Assembly (NCBI GenBank): GCA_029881175.1
Contig: JAOUNC010000193.1
Coordinates: 1 to 5,913 of the forward strand
Length of the DNA: 5,913 nt
Reading direction: 5' to 3'
DNA from: Nitrospirota bacterium
GTDB taxonomy: Bacteria; Nitrospirota; Nitrospiria; Nitrospirales; UBA8639
The notes under the pieces are model-generated. The model was not told where the DNA came from, made no database searches, and was given only the letters and a program-made list of their open reading frames with translations. The position numbers and the translations under genes are program-made. Positions 1-5,913 of this stretch are shown here, one piece after another. Position 1 is the stretch's first letter, and each line of letters starts with the position of its first letter.

Positions 1-1
1 C

Positions 2-319
2 CTTTTGAATGTGATATTGAATGCCTGTCAAGCCATGCCTGAAGGCGGAACGCTCACTCTAAAGATGCGTGCCGAAGCCAACCTGGTGGAACTCAGCGTT
101 CAGGATACCGGAGTGGGAATCCCCCAAGAGGAGGTGTCGAAAATTTTTGACCCATTTTTCACCACCAAGCCTGTTGGTGAAGGAACCGGTCTAGGCTTAA
201 CGGTCGTTCATGGCATTATTCAAGAACATAGCGGAAAGATTCGTGTGGACAGTGTTCCCGGTCAAGGCTCGACGTTTGTGGTTGCCCTGCCCATTTACTT
301 GCCGAGGGGTAAGGGGTGA
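2..319 (+). CDS. Sensor histidine kinase, C-terminal ATP-binding domain (partial, 5' end outside window)
   Basis: This is the last 105 residues of a two-component sensor kinase. The reading frame is open through the left edge, so the TTG at position 5 is not the real start. The segment is a HATPase_c (GHKL) domain with its boxes in order: N box [10 protein letters not shown] at the very start, G1 box DTGVGIP near residue 36, F box FDPFFTTKP near residue 49, and G2 box [13 protein letters not shown] near residue 60. These bind ATP-Mg for autophosphorylation of a histidine that lies upstream and is not visible. The NACQAM wording is typical of NtrB-like kinases, often with PAS sensors. The protein stops about 25 residues after the last beta strand, so there is no fused receiver domain. 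Its input signal and partner regulator cannot be seen. It converges on the CDF gene. Confidence 0.93.
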   Translation, partial: LLNVILNACQAMPEGGTLTLKMRAEANLVELSVQDTGVGIPQEEVSKIFDPFFTTKPVGEGTGLGLTVVHGIIQEHSGKIRVDSVPGQGSTFVVALPIYLPRGKG

Positions 320-389
320 GGTGTAAGGAGTAAAGACCAAAGGCTCTTCTTTCACCTACTCTCCTTACTCCTTACTTTTCACTCCTCAC
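316..389. repeat. Imperfect inverted repeat between convergent genes; possible bidirectional terminator
   Basis: The gap between the kinase stop (319) and the CDF stop (395) is filled by G/A-rich units and their complements. GTAAGGAGTAA at 323-333 is a perfect 11-nt inverted match to 365-375. GTGAGG at 316-321 pairs with CCTCAC at 384-389, although the spacing between the two stems is unequal (1 versus 8 nt), leaving an internal bulge. The right arm holds two tandem ACTCCTT units. An RNA hairpin could form on either strand, which would suit a shared transcription end, but there is no clean T run directly after a stem. A dispersed intergenic repeat is equally possible. Confidence 0.5.
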
Positions 390-394
390 GTTTC

Positions 395-1267
395 TTATCT
401 TCCTGGCTCGTGTCCTTCCGGTTCGATGTGGACGACTACGTCTTCCACCGAATCAAACTGTCCAATTAAAAGCTCTTCGACGGTGGTGGCTATATTGTGG
501 GCTTGTTTCACGGACCATCCCGGATCCACGTGAATGGAGAGGTCGACGAAGACGTGATGGGTGAGCCCGCGAGTTCGGATTTCGTGGCAATCCAGTATGC
601 CTGGAATTGTCAGAACGGCCGCTCGAACTTCCTCTGGGTCCAATCGAATGGCATCTGTTAAGGAAGACAGGACGTCTTTCAGCACGACAAAAGCCGTCCA
701 GGCGATGACGCCGGCAATCAGGACCGCCACCAAAGGGTCAACGAAGGCATACCCGGCTTGTATCGCCACTAATCCTACCAGGACGGAGCATGACGTCAGG
801 ACATCACTGGCGGTGTGATAGGAGTCGGCGGTCAGAATGTCACTTTTCAGTTCGGCGCCTTTTTGACGTTCCCATCGTGTTATGAAGATATTGATTCCCA
901 TGGTCACGATCATAATAAAAAAGCTGATGACGGTCACCTGAGGATGTAACTCCAAGGTCCATGACCAATACGCCTTCCACAAAAGATAGAGGCAGGTCAT
1001 GACGAGAAAGGCGCCGATGATGCCGGCTGTCAAGGCTTCAAATTTCTTATGACCATAGGGATGATTGGCATCGGGGGGAGGGGTGGTCAACCAGAGCCCA
1101 ATCAGCCCGATCACATTCGAGAGGCCATCGAAGGACGAATGAAGGCCGTCGGCCTGCATGCCTAGGGAGTGAGTCATTACGCCATAGGCCCATTTTGCGG
1201 CTGCGACACCCAGGTTGAGCAGGAGGATCCACCACAGGATCCGGCGAATTTCTTGAAGACGGCTCAT
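395..1267 (-). CDS. Cation diffusion facilitator (CDF) family divalent metal efflux transporter
   Basis: A full-length 290-residue CDF inner-membrane protein that exchanges a divalent metal (Zn, Fe, Mn, Co or Cd) for protons. About six membrane helices occupy residues 10-205 and a cytoplasmic ferredoxin-like dimerisation domain follows (about 207-285). The TM2 site reads ADGLHSSFD (H43, D47) and the TM5 site ADSYHTASD (H151, D155). HxxxD at both places is typical of Zn-transporting CDFs, whereas E. coli FieF/YiiP has DxxxD in TM2. The cytoplasmic-loop site PDANHPYGH (D66, H69, H73) matches the second metal site of YiiP. The C-terminal domain has His at 237, 246, 257 and 280, near the YiiP dimer-site positions. 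The ATG at 1267 sits in an ATGA overlap with the upstream frame and has no visible Shine-Dalgarno sequence (CCCCGCACACCACGC precedes it), so translation may depend on upstream ribosomes. Substrate is inferred, not proven. Confidence 0.93.
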   Translation of the reverse strand: MSRLQEIRRILWWILLLNLGVAAAKWAYGVMTHSLGMQADGLHSSFDGLSNVIGLIGLWLTTPPPDANHPYGHKKFEALTAGIIGAFLVMTCLYLLWKAYWSWTLELHPQVTVISFFIMIVTMGINIFITRWERQKGAELKSDILTADSYHTASDVLTSCSVLVGLVAIQAGYAFVDPLVAVLIAGVIAWTAFVVLKDVLSSLTDAIRLDPEEVRAAVLTIPGILDCHEIRTRGLTHHVFVDLSIHVDPGWSVKQAHNIATTVEELLIGQFDSVEDVVVHIEPEGHEPGR

Positions 1268-1782
1268 GCGTGGTGTGCGGGGATCACGAACGGGAAAAGC
1301 GGATTCTTTGTCCGTGCGAAAAGGTGGATGCCATCGCCTGAATATTGCCCAGGTATTATCGAAACAGTTTCCAGGAAAGCGGTTGGTAGAGGGGATCTAT
1401 TCGAAACGAAACCAAGATGGATTCCCGATAAATAATGTCGTGAATGACAATGTTTTTTGGCATGTCGACAGTTTTGAATCCCTCCAGCACTGCGCCCTCC
1501 TCTGCCATTCACGATTGGTTTTATTCCCACTGCCGTTCCCAAGATCGCTCCCACGCCTGCGGTCAATCCCATGGCCAGTGAACCCCATAGCGTGACGCGC
1601 AAGGCGCCAGTCATCATTGAGGCTCCACCTGCATGCGCCGCTGAGACACCGAGCAGCAGGCTCGCGGTCGACACGATTCCGACGTTGGCACCTAAGACAG
1701 TCGCCCGTAGCCAGCCGATGCGTTCTGTGCGGTGTCGTTCCCTATGCCTGGCAGCCATGAAAGGATTTTCCTTTTTGCACAT
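1264..1782 (-). pseudogene. VIT1/CCC1-type iron/manganese transporter remnant with internal deletion
   Basis: The 172-codon frame starts like a bacterial VIT-family protein: HRTERIGWLRATVLGANVG then IVSTASLLLGVSAAHA (residues 17-51) is the N-terminal tail and TM1. It jumps directly to GGASMMTGALRVTLWGSLAM followed by GLTAGVGAILG (52-82), which is the family's last helix and C-terminus. The usual middle (TM2-TM4 and the Glu-rich cytoplasmic metal-binding domain, perhaps 130-150 residues) is absent, with the junction near 1627-1632. VIT proteins normally carry GANDGIVS in TM1; here the Asp is Val (codon GTC, 1681-1683), and that Asp is required for transport in studied plant VIT1. Residues 88-172 resemble nothing I recognise and look like read-through DNA. 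The start could be ATG 1782 or, matching family length better, ATG 1758 (AAGGA about 10 nt upstream). Transport function is almost surely lost. A two-helix product could still be made, so 'pseudogene' is an inference. Confidence 0.72.
1268..1521. other. Stretch without a recognisable gene between the VIT remnant and the CDF gene
   Basis: About 250 nt downstream of the VIT-homologous C-terminus. All three minus-strand frames are partly open: the VIT frame to the end, a second from the TAG at 1397 up to the CDF ATG, and a 35-codon ATG frame at 1356-1463 with no correctly spaced ribosome site. None gives a protein I recognise, and the composition looks less biased than in the flanking genes. I see no clear promoter, hairpin or RNA gene. 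It is probably the old intergenic spacer between the transporter and the CDF gene, possibly rearranged. Confidence 0.5.
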
Positions 1783-1797
1783 TCACTCCACAGTGAA
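1782..1797. promoter_or_regulatory. Short dyad (TTCACT-4-AGTGAA) at the 5' end of the VIT remnant
   Basis: A perfect 6-bp inverted repeat with a 4-nt centre (CCAC) overlaps the upstream candidate start codon at 1782 and lies 24-39 nt upstream of the ATG at 1758. Its place would suit an operator or a small 5' leader hairpin controlling the metal transporter. It does not match a Fur, MntR or Zur box that I know. A dyad of this size can arise by chance. Confidence 0.22.
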
Positions 1798-1833
1798 CAA
1801 TGAGCATTCGATAGCTATTGACGACGTGGTATG

Positions 1834-1848
1834 AAAAGCCTACGGCTT
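1834..1848 (-). terminator. Weak Rho-independent-terminator-like hairpin after ppk2
   Basis: Read on the minus strand, AAGCC-GTA-GGCTT is followed by two more T residues (TTTT in all, counting the stem end) before a C. It lies 34 nt beyond the ppk2 stop and before the VIT remnant, where the ATPase-ppk2 transcript would be expected to finish. A stem of 5 bp and a T run of 4 are both short, so termination may be leaky or this may be chance. Confidence 0.35.
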
Positions 1849-1881
1849 CTGGTTTGTCTCAGCCTGTTTGAACTTCAGATC

Positions 1882-2751
1882 TTACTTCGCCAGGCGTTTA
1901 CGAATAGCCTGCAATTCTTTCTGGCGCGCCTTGCTCGGCTGAGGGTAACGCATGTTGAGACTTTTCAGCGTTTCAAGAATAATATTCGAAATGATCAGCC
2001 TGGCGTTCTTTTTGTCATCAGCTGGGACGACATACCAGGGTGCGATTTCTGTGCTTGTGGCGCTCAAACAAGCCTCATAGGCCTGCATGTATTCTTTCCA
2101 ATATTTTCTTTCCTTAATGTCGGCGAGACTGAATTTCCAGTTCTTTTCCGGTTCATCAATGCGTTGAATGAAGCGCTTTCGCTGCTCTTCCTCTGAAAGA
2201 TGAAGGAAAAACTTCATGATCCGGGTTCCATTGCGGTAGAGATGGTTTTCCAGGTTTATGATGGAGCGGTACCGCTCTTCCCAAAGGGTCTTTTCATCAA
2301 GCAACTCGTCAGGCAGTCCCTGGCTCAGCAGAATCTCCGGATGTACTCGAACGATGAGGACTTCCTCGTAATAGGAGCGATTGAAAATGCCAATCCGGCC
2401 ACGCTCAGGTAGTGACTGCGTTGTGCGCCACAAAAAATCATGGTCCAATTCAGTCGCGCTTGGATGCTTGAAACTGAACACCTGGCAGCCTTGTGGATTC
2501 ACACCGGACATGACGTGCCGGATGGCGCTGTCCTTGCCGGCGGCGTCCATGGCTTGAAAAATGAGCAGTACCGCATACCGGTTATAGGCGTAGAGCAGCC
2601 GTTGCAGCTCGCTAAGCTCCTCAATCTGTTCGTTGAGACGTTTTTTGTACTGTCCCTTCGAGCTGTAGAGGGGCTTTACCCTGTTTGGCCATTTATTGAG
2701 ATTGACAGTTGCGCCTTCCCGAACCTGGAAATCTCTAGAAGAAATATTCAT
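1882..2751 (-). CDS. ppk2: Polyphosphate kinase 2 family protein (class III-like polyphosphate:nucleotide phosphotransferase)
   Basis: A 289-residue cytoplasmic P-loop kinase that moves phosphate between polyphosphate and nucleoside mono- or diphosphates. Walker A is AMDAAGKD (67-74). The Walker B region is [20 protein letters not shown] (120-139), and its NRSYYE wording is the one I associate with class III PPK2, enzymes that can phosphorylate both AMP and ADP. The basic lid helix lies around 190-200 ([19 protein letters not shown]), followed by the usual WKEYMQAYE segment (218-226) and the [17 protein letters not shown] stretch (239-255). The length is normal for a one-domain PPK2. I chose ATG 2751 over the longer 2787 start because AAGGA stands 5 nt before it and the family's N-terminus fits; the 2787 start would overlap atpG. 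Only 13 nt separate it from the atpG stop, so it is probably the last gene of the ATPase operon. The class call is by motif memory, not alignment. Confidence 0.93.
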   Translation of the reverse strand: MNISSRDFQVREGATVNLNKWPNRVKPLYSSKGQYKKRLNEQIEELSELQRLLYAYNRYAVLLIFQAMDAAGKDSAIRHVMSGVNPQGCQVFSFKHPSATELDHDFLWRTTQSLPERGRIGIFNRSYYEEVLIVRVHPEILLSQGLPDELLDEKTLWEERYRSIINLENHLYRNGTRIMKFFLHLSEEEQRKRFIQRIDEPEKNWKFSLADIKERKYWKEYMQAYEACLSATSTEIAPWYVVPADDKKNARLIISNIILETLKSLNMRYPQPSKARQKELQAIRKRLAK

Positions 2752-2756
2752 TGGTG

Positions 2757-2761
2757 TCCTT
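2757..2761 (-). promoter_or_regulatory. Ribosome-binding site of ppk2 (decides its start)
   Basis: AAGGA, with 5 nt to ATG 2751, lies in the gap directly after the atpG stop codon. It supports the 289-residue start over the in-frame ATG at 2787 inside atpG. Confidence 0.75.
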
Positions 2762-2764
2762 CTT

Positions 2765-3697
2765 TCATGGTCCGATGCTCCGTCCACGAGTTCTTAATTC
2801 ATGGACTGGTGATGCTTTGGTTAGCGCTTCAAAGCCGGAGACGACGTCGAACAGCTCCTCATCAATGCTGCGTTGACGCAACTGGTGGAAGCGTCGATTG
2901 AGATCCTCGAGGAGTTCATCAATGTTTTTTTCGGCACGTTGCATCGCGGTCAGGCGGCTGGCGTTTTCACTGGCCAGAGACTCGGCGCATGCCCGGAAAA
3001 GTGAGACGAAGAGATACTCGTGGATGAGCGCACGCAACGTTGTCGTCGTACTGCCAATGACCTCCGGCAAATTCCCTGTCGGCCAGGAGAGGGTGGCCAA
3101 CCGGTTTCGCCAGCGTTCGTCCAGTGGCAGTAGGCGCTGATTAACCGGGGCATACACCGCTTTCGATGTAGGGCGGTTATAGAAGAGGTGCAGTTCGGTG
3201 ATCTCTCCACGGCTGCGGCTCGTTTCGCTTTCCAGGAGAATTTGTCCGACAAGCGGAGTAATGGCCTTGACGGAATTCGGGACGGGAAAGAATCCTCCCA
3301 ACGGTAGTCCTGCATCTACCAGGCGGGCCTGCACCCGTTCACCGACAGCCCATAGCTTCGGGTGACCAGGCAGGGCGGCCAGGGTCTTGACTGCGTAATC
3401 GGCGACCACTTCGTTAAACTGGCCCACTAATCCCTGGTCCGATCCAAACACAAGCGCCCCAATCGCTCCCCTAGGTGTGTGTCTCTGCTGTTCTCCAGGC
3501 ATGACCATCGGCGGGTCTTTTCGGAAACAGACACGTAACCCCAACTCCACGGTGTGAGCGTAGTCGGCCAATGCCCTCACCGATTGCTCGTATTGTCCAA
3601 TGCTCGCCGCGGCCAAGGCCTTCATCGTGTGAACCACGGATTGGAGATCTCCAGCTCCGCCGATCTGTCGGCGCAGACTCACCAGGGTGTCGCTCAT
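2765..3697 (-). CDS. atpG: N-ATPase (alternative F1Fo ATP synthase) gamma subunit
   Basis: The 310-residue central rotor stalk of F1, which turns inside the alpha3beta3 ring and joins it to the c ring. The N-terminal helix has the family pattern [30 protein letters not shown] (8-37). The middle has the Rossmann-like domain with [16 protein letters not shown] (82-97; ordinary gamma has a similar SDrGLcGgfN motif). The C-terminal helix carries [20 protein letters not shown], then [10 protein letters not shown]. About 18 residues after that ([18 protein letters not shown]) extend beyond a typical gamma end. The ATG overlaps the alpha stop as ATGA, and AAGGAG at 3703-3708 gives a 5-nt spacer. The divergent sequence and its neighbours place it in the N-ATPase type rather than the housekeeping synthase, which must lie elsewhere if this cell has one. 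Confidence 0.94.
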   Translation of the reverse strand: MSDTLVSLRRQIGGAGDLQSVVHTMKALAAASIGQYEQSVRALADYAHTVELGLRVCFRKDPPMVMPGEQQRHTPRGAIGALVFGSDQGLVGQFNEVVADYAVKTLAALPGHPKLWAVGERVQARLVDAGLPLGGFFPVPNSVKAITPLVGQILLESETSRSRGEITELHLFYNRPTSKAVYAPVNQRLLPLDERWRNRLATLSWPTGNLPEVIGSTTTTLRALIHEYLFVSLFRACAESLASENASRLTAMQRAEKNIDELLEDLNRRFHQLRQRSIDEELFDVVSGFEALTKASPVHELRTRGRSIGP

Positions 3698-5247
3698 GGC
3701 TTCTCCTTGAAATCCGAAGTGAGGTGAAAACGTGCAAGGGCATTGCGGGCAAGGTGAATAATCGTTTCACGATCGGCAGCTTGTAATTTGGCTGCGGCTT
3801 CTAATCGTGTACACAGCTCCAACGGGATGTCCAGGGCCGCCTTGTATAATGCATGTTCAGCGTTCGTCATCTGGTCGAGCGGCACCGGATCAAATAGTTT
3901 TTCGGTCAACGCCAGGAGCAAGGTGATTTGGGCGGGCACGGAGACCGGTGAGAATTCCGGCTGCTTAAGGCAGGCGCGGATTCGCCGCCCGTGTTCGATG
4001 ATCTTGCGGGTGTCGTCATCCAGCCTGGCGCCGAACCTGGCGAAGGTTTCCAGTTCCTCGAATTGGGCATAGGCCAACTTGAGGTTTCCCGCCACGGCGC
4101 GGTAGGCCGCACGTTGGGCTTTACCCCCCACGCGGGAAACGGATCGACCGACATCGATTGCAGGCAGCACTCCTAGTTCAAACAGGGAAGGCGAAAGGTA
4201 GATCTGTCCATCCGTGATGGAAATTAGATTGGTGGGAATGTAGGCTGAAATGTTTTGCGCTTCGGTTTCAATAATGGGTAGGGCGGTCAGGGAGCCTCCC
4301 CCAAATTCTTTGCGCAGATGTGTGGCGCGTTCCAGGAGCCGAGAGTGAATGTAAAAGATGTCGCCGGGAAACGCTTCGCGACCAGGAGGGCGTCGCAAGA
4401 GAAGCGATAATTCACGATAGGCGCGGGCATGATGCGTCAGGTCGTCATAGACAATGAGCACATCGCGACCCTGGCACATGAAATATTCGGCAATGCTGGT
4501 GGCGGAGTACGGGGCGACATACGCCAACCCCGGTGGATCGTTACCTTCGGTGACCACGACGATGGTGTATTCCATCGCGTGGTGTTTGCGGAGAGTGGCC
4601 ACGACTTTGGCGACGCCGGATGCGCGTTGGCCGATAGCGCAGTACACGCAAAGCACATTCTGGTCGCGCTGATTGAGAATCGTGTCGATGGCAATGGCCG
4701 TTTTGCCCGTTTGCCGATCGCCAAGAATCAACTCGCGCTGTCCGCGTCCGATGGGAATAAGCGCATCGATGACTTTGATGCCGGTTTGCAACGGTACCGT
4801 GACGGGTGCGCGATTCATGATGGGCGGCGCTGGACGTTCAATAGGCATGCGCTCACTGGAGACCACCGGCCCGTGATCATCCAGGGGTCGTCCCAATGGA
4901 TTGACGACTCGCCCGATTAATCCATCGCACACCAGCACGTCCATGACGTGTCCTCTCCGCTCAACTTCATCACCGGCATGTAACTGTGAGTAGTCGCCGA
5001 GGAGTACGACACCGATTTCTTCTTCGTCCACGTTGAAGGCGATACCATAGACATCACCTGGAAACTTCAGCACTTCTTCAAATCCCACGCGGGGGAGACC
5101 GGAAACTCTGGCAATGCCGGTGGAGACGTTGGTGATCCTCCCCACCTCGTGTGGCGTGAGCATGGGCGAGAAGCGTTCGCGTACGTGGCTCATTCCCTCG
5201 AACGCGTTGTCGAAGAGACTGTGGAGGTTTTTAGATGGGCTGTTCAT
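3694..5247 (-). CDS. atpA: N-ATPase (alternative F1Fo ATP synthase) alpha subunit
   Basis: The 517-residue non-catalytic nucleotide-binding subunit of F1. An N-terminal beta-barrel covers about 33-100 ([18 protein letters not shown]), then the P-loop GDRQTGKT (176-183), the Walker B strand DVLIVYDD (262-269), and the alpha arginine finger region [10 protein letters not shown] with R372. All key ATPase motifs are intact. Wording such as [20 protein letters not shown] and the b-alpha-gamma order with no delta gene point to the N-ATPase type. The complex may pump Na+ or H+; this depends on the c subunit, which is outside the window. The ATG at 5247 starts 17 nt inside the b gene and has only a weak AGG before it, so coupling to b translation is likely. 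Starts at M19 or M29 are possible but would trim the N-terminal helix. Confidence 0.95.
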   Translation of the reverse strand: MNSPSKNLHSLFDNAFEGMSHVRERFSPMLTPHEVGRITNVSTGIARVSGLPRVGFEEVLKFPGDVYGIAFNVDEEEIGVVLLGDYSQLHAGDEVERRGHVMDVLVCDGLIGRVVNPLGRPLDDHGPVVSSERMPIERPAPPIMNRAPVTVPLQTGIKVIDALIPIGRGQRELILGDRQTGKTAIAIDTILNQRDQNVLCVYCAIGQRASGVAKVVATLRKHHAMEYTIVVVTEGNDPPGLAYVAPYSATSIAEYFMCQGRDVLIVYDDLTHHARAYRELSLLLRRPPGREAFPGDIFYIHSRLLERATHLRKEFGGGSLTALPIIETEAQNISAYIPTNLISITDGQIYLSPSLFELGVLPAIDVGRSVSRVGGKAQRAAYRAVAGNLKLAYAQFEELETFARFGARLDDDTRKIIEHGRRIRACLKQPEFSPVSVPAQITLLLALTEKLFDPVPLDQMTNAEHALYKAALDIPLELCTRLEAAAKLQAADRETIIHLARNALARFHLTSDFKEKP

Positions 5248-5913
5248 TGGCCTGCTGTTCGAGAGAGGTTTCGGCAGGAGCTGGGCGCTCTTTCAAAACT
5301 TCGTCGACGCTTTTTTTGAGCGAAGCGAGATAGTCACCGATACTCCAGGCAATCTTGTGTCCATTTGCCGTGAGCTCGATACCGCTGACCAACTCCGGTG
5401 CGGTTTCGAACTGGAGTTGGGTCTGAATAGTGAGCACGTCCTTGGCGACACCTTCAATCGCGTGACGTTGAGCCGCAGGTAGGCTGAAAGTGCTGCGTAC
5501 AATGGCTGGAGAAGATGCGGCCTCGAACGTTACCTTCAATCCGTCCTTCTCTGCAGGGCTGAGTTCATTCAACCGGAGGATGAAGGCCTCGGTCATCTGT
5601 TCCTCCAAGCTCATCGTGGCCAGGTCCTTCAATGTCTTTCGCGCGATGGCAAAGACTTCCTCACGTGTTCGACGGGCGAGTTCTTCACTCAAGCTCCGGT
5701 GTTCGCTTCTCAACGCCTCCTGCCATTTGGTGCGCAAGGCATCCGACTCTTTCCGCGCCTGGCCGAGGAGTCGCTGACGTTCGGTTGAGGCTTCGTTCTC
5801 CGCGTGACTCAGCATTACCGCGCGTTGCTGCTCGAACTCCTCGTTCTTTCGTGTGAACTGGTCGCGTTCCTGGAGCGCTTCGGATTTTTTGACGGCAGCT
5901 TCTGCAAGTTCGG
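5231..5913 (-). CDS. atpF: N-ATPase b subunit with delta-like C-terminal domain (partial, N-terminus outside window)
   Basis: The peripheral-stalk subunit of the alternative ATP synthase. The frame is open through the right edge, giving 226 visible residues; the ATG at 5815 is internal. The first 110 or so are a charged, Ala/Glu/Arg/Lys-rich coiled coil ([20 protein letters not shown] onward), as in b subunits; the membrane anchor must lie to the right. The last 90 residues change character: [20 protein letters not shown], then a run ending in [20 protein letters not shown] and [16 protein letters not shown]. This pattern (short strand, helix, 'xFxxxPxLxxGIxLxxxG' strands, closing helix) resembles the C-terminal domain of the delta/OSCP subunit. 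In N-ATPases atpH is missing and a long atpF is thought to cover its role, which agrees with the direct junction to atpA here. The delta similarity is by eye. Confidence 0.88.
   Translation of the reverse strand, partial: ELAEAAVKKSEALQERDQFTRKNEEFEQQRAVMLSHAENEASTERQRLLGQARKESDALRTKWQEALRSEHRSLSEELARRTREEVFAIARKTLKDLATMSLEEQMTEAFILRLNELSPAEKDGLKVTFEAASSPAIVRSTFSLPAAQRHAIEGVAKDVLTIQTQLQFETAPELVSGIELTANGHKIAWSIGDYLASLKKSVDEVLKERPAPAETSLEQQANEQPI

Noticed and set aside
1356..1463. Possible 35-residue minus-strand small protein (starts MPKNIVIHDI)
   Set aside because: Its sequence looks protein-like, but the only GGAGGG is about 16 nt from the ATG, and no homologue comes to mind; too weak to call a gene.
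1266..1595. 109-codon plus-strand frame antisense to the VIT remnant
   Set aside because: The right part is antisense to recognisable VIT helix sequence and the left part has no family features or ribosome site.
1811..1818. ATAGCTAT palindrome
   Set aside because: Eight-base palindromes are frequent by chance and no promoter elements around it are convincing.
1831..2196. 121-codon plus-strand frame antisense to the ppk2 C-terminus
   Set aside because: The opposite strand encodes a conserved PPK2 with family motifs; this frame has hydrophobic low-information sequence only.
2752..2787. Longer ppk2 start at 2787
   Set aside because: It would extend 22 nt into atpG with no good ribosome site, while ATG 2751 has AAGGA with ideal spacing.
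2440..2901. 153-codon open frame on the plus strand across the ppk2/atpG boundary
   Set aside because: Antisense to two well-supported genes; no recognisable domain or ribosome site.
4429..4920. 163-codon open frame on the plus strand
   Set aside because: It lies wholly antisense to the highly conserved P-loop half of atpA and its translation resembles no protein; a shadow of the GC-rich codon pattern.
1..5913. CRISPR array, tRNA, rRNA, insertion sequence or phage genes
   Set aside because: No regular spaced repeats, cloverleaf, transposase motifs or terminal repeats with target duplications were seen on either strand.

Overview
The window looks like a bacterial chromosome from a chemolithotroph or other environmental Gram-negative. 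A member of Nitrospirota (Nitrospira-like) is my best guess. It rests on the gene content (a second, N-type ATP synthase, a class III-like PPK2 and an NtrB-like kinase) and on GTAAGGAGT-rich intergenic DNA. No taxonomic marker is present, so the assignment is weak.

Right half (2765-5913, minus strand, read right to left): the 3' end of an alternative N-ATPase (N-type F1Fo) operon. It holds the C-terminal part of a b subunit whose tail resembles the delta subunit, then alpha (atpA), then gamma (atpG). The genes are tightly coupled: b/alpha overlap by 17 nt and alpha/gamma by 4 nt (ATGA). The order F-A-G with no separate delta gene is the published signature of this family (atpDCQRBEFAG). Directly after gamma, with a 13-nt gap and a good Shine-Dalgarno sequence, comes a polyphosphate kinase 2 of the class III type (1882-2751). 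It appears to be co-transcribed, putting a polyphosphate-driven nucleotide kinase next to an ion-pumping ATPase. A small hairpin with a short T run at 1834-1848 may end this transcript.

Middle (1264-1881): a decayed VIT1/CCC1-type metal transporter on the minus strand. Its first and last membrane segments are recognisable, but everything between them is missing in frame. The conserved Asp of the first helix is Val, and the reading frame runs 80-odd codons past the expected C-terminus to end in an ATGA overlap with the next gene. With this counted as a pseudogene, the roughly 615 nt between the CDF gene and ppk2 hold no intact recognised gene.

Left (395-1267, minus): an intact cation diffusion facilitator with HxxxD in both TM2 and TM5, probably a Zn/Fe-type efflux pump. 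It converges on the C-terminal ATPase domain of a sensor histidine kinase (2-319, plus) that enters from the left edge. The 75-nt gap between them carries imperfect inverted repeats built from GTAAGGAGT-like units, possibly a shared bidirectional terminator or a dispersed repeat.

The most notable points are the ppk2-N-ATPase linkage, the gutted VIT gene translationally abutting a metal exporter, and the b-delta composite stalk subunit.
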